NCBI RefSeq assembly: GCF_020809045.1
Contig: NZ_CP078079.1
Coordinates: 558,001 to 622,000 of the forward strand
Reading direction: 5' to 3'
Length of the DNA: 64,000 nt
Source: Pseudarthrobacter sp. L1SW
GTDB taxonomy: Bacteria; Actinomycetota; Actinomycetes; Actinomycetales; Micrococcaceae
Shown piece after piece: positions 57,053-64,000 of this stretch; within the stretch, counting starts at the first letter, position 1, and each line of letters starts with the position of its first letter. The notes beneath the pieces are model-generated. The model saw nothing but the letters and a program-made list of their open reading frames with translations. It searched no databases and had not been told where the DNA came from. The position numbers and the translations under genes are program-made.

Positions 57053-57717
57053 GCAGGGCCCGCCTCGACCCGGTAGCCGACCCCGCGGACGTTGATAATG
57101 AACCCCGGCAGCTGCAGCTTGGACCTGAGCCCGGTCAGGTGCACGTCCAGTGACCGCGAAGAGGCCAGGAACGCATCGCCCCACAGGGCGTCCAGGATCT
57201 GTTCCCGGGTCACAACTGACCCCGCATGGCTGGCCAATAGGGCCAGCAGGTCGAATTCCGTGGCGGTCAGGGGGAGCACGTGCGCGCCGAGGACTGCCAG
57301 GCGGCGTTCGAGGTCCACCTCGAGTTCCCCCAGCACGATCCGCCGCTGCGCGTTGCCGGGCGCGCGGCCGGCCCGCCTGGTGACGGCTTCGATACGGGCC
57401 AGGAGCTCCACCAGCTTTACCGGCTTGACGAGGTAGTCGTCCGCCCCGGAACGGAGGCCAAGGACCACGCTGCGTTCGTCGTCGCGCGCTGTGAGGATGA
57501 GGATGGGAACGTCCGTGACCTGCCGAAGCTTCCGGAGTACCTCCAGGCCGTCCATGTCGGGCAGTCCCAGGTCCAGCAGGATCACGCCGAAGCGCCGGTG
57601 TTCCAGGAGTGCATCGGCGCCCCGGGAAACCCTGGCGGATGTATGTCCGGCGGAAACCACGGCCGCCCCGAGGGCGGATGCCATGGCGTCGTCGTCCTCG
57701 ACGATCAGCACATCCAT
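57049..57717 (-). CDS. OmpR-family response regulator
   Basis: 222 aa. The receiver domain has acidic VEDDDAMASALG, the phosphorylated Asp in VILLDLGLPDMDG and the Lys in DDYLVKPVKL. The C-terminal winged helix contains LTATEFDLLALLASHAGSVV and LDVHLTGLRSKLQ. First gene of the three-gene operon with the kinase and the TAXI protein; divergent from the MHS symporter, which it probably controls. Confidence 0.93.
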   Translation of the reverse strand: MDVLIVEDDDAMASALGAAVVSAGHTSARVSRGADALLEHRRFGVILLDLGLPDMDGLEVLRKLRQVTDVPILILTARDDERSVVLGLRSGADDYLVKPVKLVELLARIEAVTRRAGRAPGNAQRRIVLGELEVDLERRLAVLGAHVLPLTATEFDLLALLASHAGSVVTREQILDALWGDAFLASSRSLDVHLTGLRSKLQLPGFIINVRGVGYRVEAGPA

Positions 57718-57876
57718 TGCCAGTTCCTGTTCCGTTGGGCGGCTTCCGCAGCCAGGGACGCGATTTCCCCTGCCTGCCTTTGGAGGTTACCCCTTCCGCC
57801 TGTTTTCCGCGGGGTCGGGAGCGCGGCACGCCACCGCCGGCCAGGACTAGCGAGGCACGCCACCTCGCGGGGAAAA

Positions 57877-57897
57877 CCTAAGGAAGTGTTAGGAAAT
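57877..57897. promoter_or_regulatory. Direct repeat, likely response-regulator site
   Basis: CTAAGGAAGT (57878-57887) and GTTAGGAAAT (57888-57897) are tandem half sites one helical turn apart, the usual arrangement for OmpR-family proteins. They lie between the regulator gene and the symporter transcript, about 90 bases upstream of the small ORF at 57987. Confidence 0.5.
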
Positions 57898-57986
57898 CCG
57901 TTTCCGCTTGGGCTGTGCGCTGGCTCACCAATAGCTTTAGTGGGGTCCCCAGGCTTCCAGGGGACGTTCAACGTCGAGGAGGAACC

Positions 57987-58070
57987 ATGAGCAATGCTGC
58001 CATGGACAGCATGAAAGTCAGGCCGGGGCGCACAGCCGGGGCCGCGCAGCCAAGGAAGGTTCAGCGATGA
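57987..58070 (+). CDS. 27-codon leader ORF coupled to the MHS symporter
   Basis: ATG 57987 follows an excellent site GAGGAGGAACC. The 27-residue product (MSNAAMDSMKVRPGRTAGAA, then QPRKVQR) is basic and has no membrane segment. Its TGA overlaps the symporter ATG (ATGA, 58067-58070), so ribosomes finishing it can restart on the symporter. The symporter also has its own AAGGAAGG site inside the ORF. It may act as a control leader; no function is known. Confidence 0.55.
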   Translation: MSNAAMDSMKVRPGRTAGAAQPRKVQR

Positions 58071-59473
58071 GCACCCAGCAAACGGCGGCTGTGAGTGAGT
58101 CGGCCCAGACCCGGCGGGCGGTCAGCAACATCCTCAAGGGCTCTGCCGGCAACCTGGTGGAGTGGTACGACCTGTACGTCTACACGGTCTTCGCCGCGTA
58201 CTTCCAGTCCCACTTCTTCAACTCCAAGGACGACCTCCAGGCGGGCCTGGAAGCGATGGCCGTCTTCTCGACGTCGTTCCTCATGCGGCCCATCGGCGCC
58301 TGGTTCTTCGGCAGGTACGCAGACCGCAAGGGCCGCAAGGCCGCTCTGACCCTCAGCGTGACCCTGATGTCCGCGGGGTCGTTCGCCATCGCCATCCTGC
58401 CCACAACGGAGCAGGTGGGCGTCTGGGCACTGATCCTGCTGATCCTGATCCGCCTGGTCCAGGGCTTCTCGGTGGGCGGCGAGTACGGCACCAGCGCCAC
58501 CTACATGTCGGAGGCCGCAACGTCCAGGCGACGCGGCTTGTTCTCCAGCTTCCAGTACGTCACCCTGATCGGCGGCCAGATGCTGGCCCTGCTGGTCCTG
58601 GTGATCCTGCAGAACGCCATGCCCAAGGAAGACCTGACGGAATGGGGCTGGCGGATTCCGTTTGCCCTGGGCGGCGTCGCGGCCCTTGTGGTCCTCTGGC
58701 TCCGGCGCTCAATGGAAGAGACCGTTTCGGAGGAGCAGGTCCAGGCGGCAAAGACCCCGGCCGGGATTGGAGTTGCCCAGCCCGGCACCATGAAGCTGCT
58801 GTTCACCCAGTACTGGAAGCCGCTGCTGGTCTGCATCGGCGTCACCCTCGGCGGCACCGTGGCGTTCTACACCTACACCAACTTCATCCTGAAGTTCATG
58901 AACGATACCTCCGGCATCGCCAAGACCGACACCTCGGTGATCAACTTCTGGGCGCTGTTCATCTTCATGCTCCTGCAGCCGGTGTACGGCATGATTTCGG
59001 ACAAGGTGGGCCGCAAGCCGCTGCTGCTGTGGTTCGGCATCACCGGCGTCCTGTTCACCTGGCCGCTGCTCTCCACCCTGTCCAACACCAAGGACCCCTT
59101 CACGGCCTTCCTGCTGATGATGGGTGGCCTGGTGATCGTGGGCGGCTACACCTCCATCAACGCCCTGGTGAAGGCCGAACTGTTCCCGGCCTCCATCCGC
59201 GCCCTTGGAGTCGGCCTGGGTTACGCGATTGCGAACTCGCTGTTCGGCGGGACCGTTCCGCTCATCGGCGCAGCCTTCCAGAAGGCCGAGCGGGTTGACC
59301 TGTTCTTCACTTACGTCACCGTGGCCATTGCCCTCTCGCTGCTGGTGTACATCTTTGCGCTGAAGAACAAGAAGGCAACCCACCTGGACCAGGAGCAGGG
59401 CCATGCGTGGGTGCAGGAGCGCAAGGACGGCGACAAGGACGGCGACAAGGACAAGGACCTGCTGGGCGTCTAG
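58067..59473 (+). CDS. MHS-family MFS symporter (carboxylate/H+ type)
   Basis: 468 aa, twelve membrane segments. MHS-family signature pieces are GSAGNLVEWYDLYVYTVFAA, FLMRPIGAWFFGRYADRKGR, LLILIRLVQGFSVGGEYGTS and TYMSEAATSRRRGLFSSFQY. This family includes citrate, alpha-ketoglutarate and dicarboxylate proton symporters. The C-terminus is charged with a GDKDGDKDKD tail. Divergent from the TAXI/kinase/regulator operon, consistent with a carboxylate-induced uptake system. The exact substrate is unknown. Confidence 0.92.
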   Translation: MSTQQTAAVSESAQTRRAVSNILKGSAGNLVEWYDLYVYTVFAAYFQSHFFNSKDDLQAGLEAMAVFSTSFLMRPIGAWFFGRYADRKGRKAALTLSVTLMSAGSFAIAILPTTEQVGVWALILLILIRLVQGFSVGGEYGTSATYMSEAATSRRRGLFSSFQYVTLIGGQMLALLVLVILQNAMPKEDLTEWGWRIPFALGGVAALVVLWLRRSMEETVSEEQVQAAKTPAGIGVAQPGTMKLLFTQYWKPLLVCIGVTLGGTVAFYTYTNFILKFMNDTSGIAKTDTSVINFWALFIFMLLQPVYGMISDKVGRKPLLLWFGITGVLFTWPLLSTLSNTKDPFTAFLLMMGGLVIVGGYTSINALVKAELFPASIRALGVGLGYAIANSLFGGTVPLIGAAFQKAERVDLFFTYVTVAIALSLLVYIFALKNKKATHLDQEQGHAWVQERKDGDKDGDKDKDLLGV

Positions 59474-59504
59474 CATCCGGGGGCGCACCTTCGGAAGGTG
59501 AGAT

Positions 59505-59534
59505 GACGACGGCGGGTGACCACCCGCCGTCGTC
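59505..59534 (+). terminator. Hairpin after the MHS symporter
   Basis: GACGACGGCGGGTG (59505-59518) pairs perfectly with 59521-59534. No T tract. It has the same GACGACGGCGG core as the hairpin after purA. Confidence 0.65.
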
Positions 59535-59547
59535 CGCCACCGCGCCA

Positions 59548-59651
59548 GGACGCTCTATCACTTGCTGCGGAAAATCCCGGGACGCTCTCTCACTCTCATC
59601 AGGAAAGTGAGAGAGCGTCCCGGGATTTCCAGCGTTAAGTGAGAGAGGGTC
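59548..59651. repeat. Nested palindrome repeat family, copy C
   Basis: Outer arm GGACGCTCTATCACTTGCTG (from 59548) against AGCGTTAAGTGAGAGAGGGT (59631-59650). The inner stem of 26 bp (59572-59597 with 59603-59628, arm ending CGCTCTCTCACTCTC) has one mismatch and loop ATCAG. This is the only copy that lies upstream of a same-strand gene. Confidence 0.85.
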
Positions 59652-59796
59652 GCGTGGGGGCACGGCGGGCCCTCGGGGGGCGCGAGACCAAATCGAATGC
59701 AAAGCGTGACCCTGCCGGCATCGTCACGCGCCGCCGTCGCTGTTTCACTGGGAGGAGGCGGGTCCCCGCCTTGGCGTGCCGGGGGAGGCAACAGAG

Positions 59797-61113
59797 GTGT
59801 TTCGTTTTCAGCGGATGGTTGCGTTGGGTGCCCTGATGGGACTGGCAGGGTGTGCGGCGCCTGCCCCGCCTCCGGCTCCGCCGGAGCTCCTCAGGGCCGA
59901 CGGCGTCGAGCGGGTCTCGGTGGACCGTGCGGACTACGCCGCTGAACTGCGCTCCTTCCGGGCTTCAGCGCTCGTCCTCGGAGGGGCGTTGCTGGCCGAC
60001 GGCGGCGACGGCGCCAGCGGGAACGTGGTGTCCTCGCCGGGGAGCCTCCTGATTGCCCTCGCCATGCTCCGTGCGGGTGCCGCCGGCGGGACCGCGGCCG
60101 AGATGGACAGCGTCCTGCGATTTCCCGCCGGGAAGCGCGATGAGGCCATGAACTCGGTCCTCCGCTCCCTCGAAAAGTTCGACGGTGACCCCGGCACCGT
60201 GGATGAGGACAACCCGCCGCGGAGACCGGTCATGCACCCGGCTAACGGGCTGTTCGTCGATAAGGGCGTGCCTACCGGGCAGTCCTTCCTGGACACGCTG
60301 GCCCGGCACTATGGAACCGGCGTATATCCCGTGGATTTCAGCGATGAGGCTGCAACGAAGCCCGCCATGGATGCCTGGGTGAACAGGAACACCGGCGGCC
60401 GGATCAAGGAAGCCCCGGCGCAGTACGACCCCGACAACACCTTCAGCCTGCTCAACTCCTTGTACTTCGCCTCCGCCTGGAGCACGCCGTTCGATCCGAA
60501 CGCCACCTCCGACCTGCCCTTCACAACGGCCGCGGGCGAGGAAATCGCTGCGCCGGCCATGCACAACGAACTCATGATGAAGTATGCGGAAGGGGCCGGC
60601 TGGCAGGGTGTGGATCTTCCCTATGCCGACGGTTTCGTCATGCGGCTGGTCCTGCCCGCGGAGACCTCCCCTCCAGCTGACACAGCTGCTTCCACCGACG
60701 CTCCCGCCCCTGCGGCCTTCGCAGCGGAGAAACTGACGGAAATCGCGGACACGTTTGATGCGGCCCAGCCTGCGTCAGTCCGGATCCAGCTGCCGCGCTG
60801 GGACCACAGGTCCAGTTTTGACCTCCGCAAGGTCTTCGAGGCGCTGGGCCTGGAACAGATGCTCGGCACCACAGAGGACTTCAACAGCATCCAGCCGCAG
60901 ATGATGATCACCCAGGCCGCGCAGGCTGCCAACATCACGGTGGCCGAAAAGGGCACCATTGCCGCCGCGGTGACCCAGATGAATGGAATGGCCACCAGTG
61001 CCCCGCCGGAGCCCGAGCGGACCATCGATTTCGACCGTCCGTTCCACTACCAGATCGTCCACGTCGAAACCGGGCTGCCGCTGTTCATGGGAACTGTGGC
61101 CGACCCGAGGTGA
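59797..61113 (+). CDS. Serpin-family protease inhibitor lipoprotein
   Basis: 438 aa. GTG 59797 follows GGGGGAGG; the lipobox LAGC is at Cys 19, so the protein should be anchored outside the cell. Serpin features are NVVSSPGSLLIALAMLRAGA, FSLLNSLYFASAWSTPFDP, a strand region VDLPYADGFVMRLVLPAE and DRPFHYQIVHVETGLPLFMG. The reactive-loop hinge from about residue 384 reads EKGTIAAAVTQM, with small residues at P14-P9, the mark of inhibitory serpins. The scissile bond should lie near NGMATSAPPEP. The target is unknown. Confidence 0.93.
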   Translation: MFRFQRMVALGALMGLAGCAAPAPPPAPPELLRADGVERVSVDRADYAAELRSFRASALVLGGALLADGGDGASGNVVSSPGSLLIALAMLRAGAAGGTAAEMDSVLRFPAGKRDEAMNSVLRSLEKFDGDPGTVDEDNPPRRPVMHPANGLFVDKGVPTGQSFLDTLARHYGTGVYPVDFSDEAATKPAMDAWVNRNTGGRIKEAPAQYDPDNTFSLLNSLYFASAWSTPFDPNATSDLPFTTAAGEEIAAPAMHNELMMKYAEGAGWQGVDLPYADGFVMRLVLPAETSPPADTAASTDAPAPAAFAAEKLTEIADTFDAAQPASVRIQLPRWDHRSSFDLRKVFEALGLEQMLGTTEDFNSIQPQMMITQAAQAANITVAEKGTIAAAVTQMNGMATSAPPEPERTIDFDRPFHYQIVHVETGLPLFMGTVADPR

Positions 61114-61155
61114 ATGAACGCCCCGGAGCCGGCCCGCCGTCGTCCCCGCCCCTCA

Positions 61156-61248
61156 GACGCTCTATCAGCTAATGCGGGAAAACACGGAACCCTCCCGCAC
61201 CGACTGCAGGAGGGTTCCGGTAAAACGCGCATTAAGTGAGAGAGCGTC
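61156..61248. repeat. Nested palindrome repeat family, copy D (different inner stem)
   Basis: Outer arms GACGCTCTATCAGCTAATGC (61156-61175) and GCATTAAGTGAGAGAGCGTC (61229-61248). The inner stem is a different sequence, CGGAACCCTCC (61185-61195) with GGAGGGTTCCG (61209-61219). It lies between the convergent serpin and thiD genes. Confidence 0.85.
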
Positions 61249-61265
61249 CGGGGTGGGGCGGGGGG

Positions 61266-62135
61266 TCAGCGGGCGCCGCCCTGCCAGAGGGCGTCGAAGG
61301 GGGCGCCCGAGGCCACGCGGTTGCGGATGCCCGCGGTGACGAACTGCTTGGCCGTCCGGGCAGCCTCCAGCGGGGTGGCGCCCTTCGCGAGTTCCGCCGT
61401 CACGGCCGCGGCCAGCGAGCAGCCGGCACCCGAAACCGCCACCTCGCCCACCTTGGGCGCGCGCAGTACCTCAAGGGTCTCGCCGTCATAGAAGACGTCG
61501 ACGGCGTCCGGGCCTTCCAGCCGCACCCCGCCCTTGGCGAGTACTGCGGCGCCGCTGAGCTCGTGGATGCGGATGGCGGCGGCCTTCAGGGACTCGACAT
61601 CCGTAATGTCCAGGCCGGACAGCGACTCGGCCTCGAAGTGGTTCGGTGTGACGAACGTGGCCAGCGGCAGGATCTGCGCCTTCAGGGCCTGGTCCGTGTC
61701 CAGGGCGTGGCCGGGCTCCTGGCCCTTGCAGATCAGCACCGGGTCCAGGACCACGTTGTCGAACTGGCTGGCGGCCAGGGCGCCGGCAACCGTGGCGATG
61801 GTGGCGGGGCTGCCCAGCATGCCGATCTTCACCGTGTCCAGCACCGGACGGCCGGGCACCGAAGAAGCGGACGACGGACCGTATGCCGCCGTCGTCGCTT
61901 CCAGCTGGTCAGCGATCACCTGCTGGTCCACCGGCACGAAGCGGTGGTTCCAGCTGTCGTTCGGGTTGAACGAGACGATGCAGGTGAGGTTGGCGATACC
62001 GAAGACACCGAGCTCCTGGAAGGTTTTCAGGTCCGCCTGGGCGCCGGCGCCGCCGGTGGCCTCGGACCCTGCAATGGTCAGGACAACTGCGGGAGCTGCG
62101 GCGGACTGGGGTGCGTCAACGGAAACGGAAGTCAT
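61266..62135 (-). CDS. thiD: Hydroxymethylpyrimidine/phosphomethylpyrimidine kinase
   Basis: 289 aa ribokinase-fold enzyme that phosphorylates HMP twice on the way to thiamine. The start is VLTIAGSEATGGAGAQADLK, and TPNHFEAESLSGLDI and the anion-hole motif SGAGCSLAAAVTAELAKGAT are conserved. The family includes pyridoxal kinases of the PdxK/ThiD type, which share these motifs, so pyridoxine kinase activity is an alternative. No other thi gene or TPP riboswitch is seen here. Confidence 0.88.
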   Translation of the reverse strand: MTSVSVDAPQSAAAPAVVLTIAGSEATGGAGAQADLKTFQELGVFGIANLTCIVSFNPNDSWNHRFVPVDQQVIADQLEATTAAYGPSSASSVPGRPVLDTVKIGMLGSPATIATVAGALAASQFDNVVLDPVLICKGQEPGHALDTDQALKAQILPLATFVTPNHFEAESLSGLDITDVESLKAAAIRIHELSGAAVLAKGGVRLEGPDAVDVFYDGETLEVLRAPKVGEVAVSGAGCSLAAAVTAELAKGATPLEAARTAKQFVTAGIRNRVASGAPFDALWQGGAR

Positions 62136-62263
62136 GGCACTATCCTGCCATCCGTCGTCGGGCGCTCATTGCCGTGCTCTCTGGTCCGCCGTGCTGACCG
62201 CTGCCTGGTATTCGATGGGAGAATTGGGCGGACAGTGCTAATACAGCCGGCGCCCCGCACGAT

Positions 62264-62293
62264 TTTCCTGACGGTGCAGTTTCCTGACGGTGC
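62264..62293. repeat. Short tandem duplication upstream of yhhQ
   Basis: TTTCCTGACGGTGC occurs at 62264-62277 and again at 62280-62293, 40 to 60 bases before the transporter start. It may be a recent duplication in the leader or a double binding site. No preQ1 riboswitch pattern was found. Confidence 0.5.
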
Positions 62294-62329
62294 GGTGCTC
62301 CGCGCGAACCACTACGAACGGACTTTCCC

Positions 62330-63070
62330 ATGCCCCCAGCCCCAGGCCAGAACGCCCTGCCCGCAGCGCCTTCCCACCCCGCCCTTAGGTTTGCCTCGAT
62401 CGGCTCCCCGTACTTCGGCATCATGCTGGCGGTCATGGCCGTTGTGCTGATCCTGTCCAACATCGGTGCGTCCAAGGGCGTGGCCATCGGGCCGATCATC
62501 ACGGACGGCGGGTTCTTCCTCTTCCCGCTGGCCTACATCCTGGGCGACGTCATCAGCGAGGTCTACGGCTTCAAGGTGGCCCGCAAAGCCATCCTCACCA
62601 CCTTCGCGCTGTCCGTCTTCGCGTCCCTCTGTTACTGGGCGATCATCGCCCTGCCCGGGTTCGATGACGAGTTCGGGACGTCCAAGCAGGCCGCCCTGGA
62701 GGGCGCCCTGGGGCCGGTGCCGCAGATCGTGCTGGCTTCGCTGCTGGCATTCCTCGCCGGGCAGACCATCAACTCCTGGATCCTGGTACGGATGAAGGCC
62801 CGCACCGGCGAGAAGTCCTTGTGGGCCCGCATCATGGGTTCGTCTGTGGCCGGCGAGTTCGTGGACACCCTGATCTTCTGCAGCATCGCCGCGCCTGTCA
62901 TCGGGATCACCGACGCCGCCACCTTCGTGAACTACGTGCTGGTGGGCTTTGTGTACAAGACCCTGGTGGAGTTCATCCTGGTCCCGGTGACGTCCCTGGT
63001 GATCGGCTGGGTGAAGAAGCGGGAACCCAGCTACGGTGCCCCGGCGGCGGCCGTGACGAACGCCGCGTAG
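62330..63070 (+). CDS. yhhQ: Queuosine precursor transporter (YhhQ/VUT family)
   Basis: 246 aa inner-membrane protein with about six segments. MLAVMAVVLILSNIGASKGV, ITDGGFFLFPLAYILGDVIS and EVYGFKVARKAILTTFAL are the family core, and INSWILVRM, GSSVAGEFVDTLIFCSIA and FVYKTLVEFILVPVTSLV follow. YhhQ imports preQ0/preQ1 for queuosine tRNA modification. The window edge shows what looks like the end of tgt 850 bases further on, which fits salvage of the base and its insertion in tRNA. Confidence 0.9.
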   Translation: MPPAPGQNALPAAPSHPALRFASIGSPYFGIMLAVMAVVLILSNIGASKGVAIGPIITDGGFFLFPLAYILGDVISEVYGFKVARKAILTTFALSVFASLCYWAIIALPGFDDEFGTSKQAALEGALGPVPQIVLASLLAFLAGQTINSWILVRMKARTGEKSLWARIMGSSVAGEFVDTLIFCSIAAPVIGITDAATFVNYVLVGFVYKTLVEFILVPVTSLVIGWVKKREPSYGAPAAAVTNAA

Positions 63071-63129
63071 CTGCCGCCCGGCGTCGTACCTTCCCGCTGC
63101 CGCGGAAGACCAGCCGCGGCGGCGAAGCC

Positions 63130-63879
63130 TCAGCCCTTCAGTGTCCGGTCCAGCAGGGCACGCAGCTCCCGGAAGTGCCGCTCGGTGGCGGCCTCGTGGA
63201 AGGCTGAGGTGTCCGCCATTGAGTAGCCGTGGGATGCGCCGCGGTAGACCTCGTTGGACGCTGTGAGTCCTGCGGCCTTCAGGGCTTTGCCCAGCCGGGC
63301 CACGGCGTCAGCGTCCATACTCCGGTCGTGGTCGGCGTGGCCGAATACGAACTGCGCCCGGGCCCGCCCGAGCCCCAGGTGCGGGCTGTCCGGTTCGTCC
63401 GTCGCCAGCCCGCCCCCGTGGAAGCCGCCGCAGGCCGCCACTGCCTCCGGGTGGGCTGTGGCGGTGCGCACCGCCAGCCTGGCTCCCATGCAGTAGCCGA
63501 AGGTGCCAATGGGACCCGGCGCGACGCCGTCGAGCGCCCTGAGCGCTGCCACCCAGGCATCGATGTCCGCCAGTGCCTTGCCCGCGGTGAGGCGGCCGAT
63601 CCGGGGGAATGCCGCCTGGCCGGCCGCCTGCCTCCCCTCCGGCGTGGCCATGTCCCCCTTCGGGGCCAGCTCGGCAACCGTCCCGTCCCGGTAGAAGACG
63701 TTCGGGGCAAGGACTACGTAGCCCCAGTCGGCAACACGCTGCGCCATCTCCTCGATGCGCGGGCGGAGGCCGAAGGCGTCCATGTACAGGATTACGCCGG
63801 GGAACGGCCCGCCGCCGCTGGACGGACGGGCCACCAGCGCTTCCGCGGTGCCGTCCGGGGCAGGGATTTCAAGGAGCAT
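63130..63879 (-). CDS. Dienelactone hydrolase family protein
   Basis: 249 aa alpha/beta hydrolase. The start is LLEIPAPDGTAEALVARPSS, GVILYMDAFGLRPRIEEMAQ follows, and the nucleophile elbow GTFGYCMGARLAV has Cys in place of Ser, as in dienelactone hydrolase. Asp is in FVFGHADHDRSM and His in GASHGYSM. All three catalytic residues are present. The substrate cannot be assigned, because no aromatic pathway genes are nearby. Confidence 0.9.
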   Translation of the reverse strand: MLLEIPAPDGTAEALVARPSSGGGPFPGVILYMDAFGLRPRIEEMAQRVADWGYVVLAPNVFYRDGTVAELAPKGDMATPEGRQAAGQAAFPRIGRLTAGKALADIDAWVAALRALDGVAPGPIGTFGYCMGARLAVRTATAHPEAVAACGGFHGGGLATDEPDSPHLGLGRARAQFVFGHADHDRSMDADAVARLGKALKAAGLTASNEVYRGASHGYSMADTSAFHEAATERHFRELRALLDRTLKG

Positions 63880-63923
63880 GGGGTCAGGATATCGGACGCA
63901 TTTCCCGACGGCGGCGTGCCTGC

Positions 63924-64000
63924 TAGCGGTAGTACCGCGCCAAGGTTTCGGCTTTGAAGTCGAAGAACGTTCCGTCCTCGATGGCCAGGCGGGCGTCGTC
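63924..64000 (-). CDS. tgt: Probable queuine tRNA-ribosyltransferase, C-terminal end (cut by window edge)
   Basis: The last 25 codons of a minus-strand gene are visible, reading DDARLAIEDGTFFDFKAETL and ARYYR before the TAG at 63924-63926. The pattern 'A-I-E-x-G-T-F-x-x-F-x-x-x-x-L-A-R-Y' is that of the C-terminus of bacterial Tgt, which swaps guanine for queuine or preQ1 in tRNA. The proximity of yhhQ supports it. With so few residues the call is probable, not certain. Confidence 0.7.

Larger units (their letters stand above)
59474..59796. other. Intergenic stretch between MHS symporter and serpin
   Basis: 323 bases. It holds a perfect 14-bp hairpin (59505-59534) and copy C of the nested palindrome family (59548-59651). 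The last 140 bases must contain the serpin promoter; no further gene is supported. Confidence 0.7.

Noticed and set aside
55598..57829. Extension of the histidine kinase frame to 57829
   Set aside because: The upstream part lies out of frame over the response-regulator gene and is Arg/Pro-rich shadow sequence.
62140..62329. preQ1 riboswitch upstream of yhhQ
   Set aside because: The leader does not show the conserved preQ1 aptamer pattern that I can recognise; only a 14-base duplication is seen.

Overview
The window is a chromosomal segment of a high-GC actinobacterium. The most likely source is the Arthrobacter/Pseudarthrobacter group (Micrococcaceae). This inference rests on very GC-rich codon third positions, frequent GTG/TTG starts, actinobacterial gene pairs such as a LytR_C protein with its small partner, a RamB/ScfR-type regulator divergent from aceA, and a short SRP RNA beside dnaX. 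No rRNA, CRISPR array, integrase, transposase or prophage gene was found. Both ends cut genes: purA on the left and a probable tgt on the right.

Layout. 1-10.6 kb: the purA end, a small YegP-like protein, an ECF sigma factor with an atypical membrane partner, small housekeeping genes, a broken DUF559-type gene between two related palindromes, and the purS-purQ-purL operon (minus strand). 10.9-17.7 kb: a secreted subtilisin-like protease facing a minus-strand cluster with two proteins that resemble Streptomyces subtilisin inhibitor (one a lipoprotein, one apparently cytosolic), then an OhrR-like MarR regulator and two tandem small paralogues. 17.8-27 kb: lysC, an ABC exporter with two related membrane subunits, recR, dnaX with a very long low-complexity tail, and the SRP RNA. 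27-41 kb: tRNA-Ser(GGA), an MpaB-type oxygenase and a Stealth phosphotransferase that both seem to need non-standard start codons, a LytM peptidase with repeat tail, glutathione peroxidase, a cyclic-nucleotide phosphodiesterase, HAD, TetR and DsbA/FrnE proteins, and a GT4 plus debranching-enzyme pair.

41.7-47.1 kb holds a four-gene sugar cassette (two TIM-barrel isomerase/epimerases and two Gfo/Idh/MocA oxidoreductases) divergent from a ROK regulator. Its composition matches 3-keto-sugar routes such as levoglucosan breakdown. 49.7-54.5 kb is the glyoxylate shunt (aceB, aceA) with a divergent RamB-like regulator and repeated TTCTnnAGAA sites. 54.6-59.5 kb is a TAXI binding lipoprotein, histidine kinase and response regulator without TRAP permease genes, divergent from an MHS-family symporter that is preceded by a 27-codon translationally coupled ORF. 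A serpin lipoprotein, thiD, the queuosine-precursor transporter yhhQ, a dienelactone hydrolase and the tgt end close the window.

The most unusual non-coding signal is a family of about 93-105 bp nested palindromes (49.5, 54.5, 59.6 and 61.2 kb). They share an outer arm containing ATTAAGTGAGAGAGCG, and all lie just downstream of genes. A second set of related palindromes lies at 6.3 and 7.2 kb. Most of the rest of the window is ordinary core chromosome.
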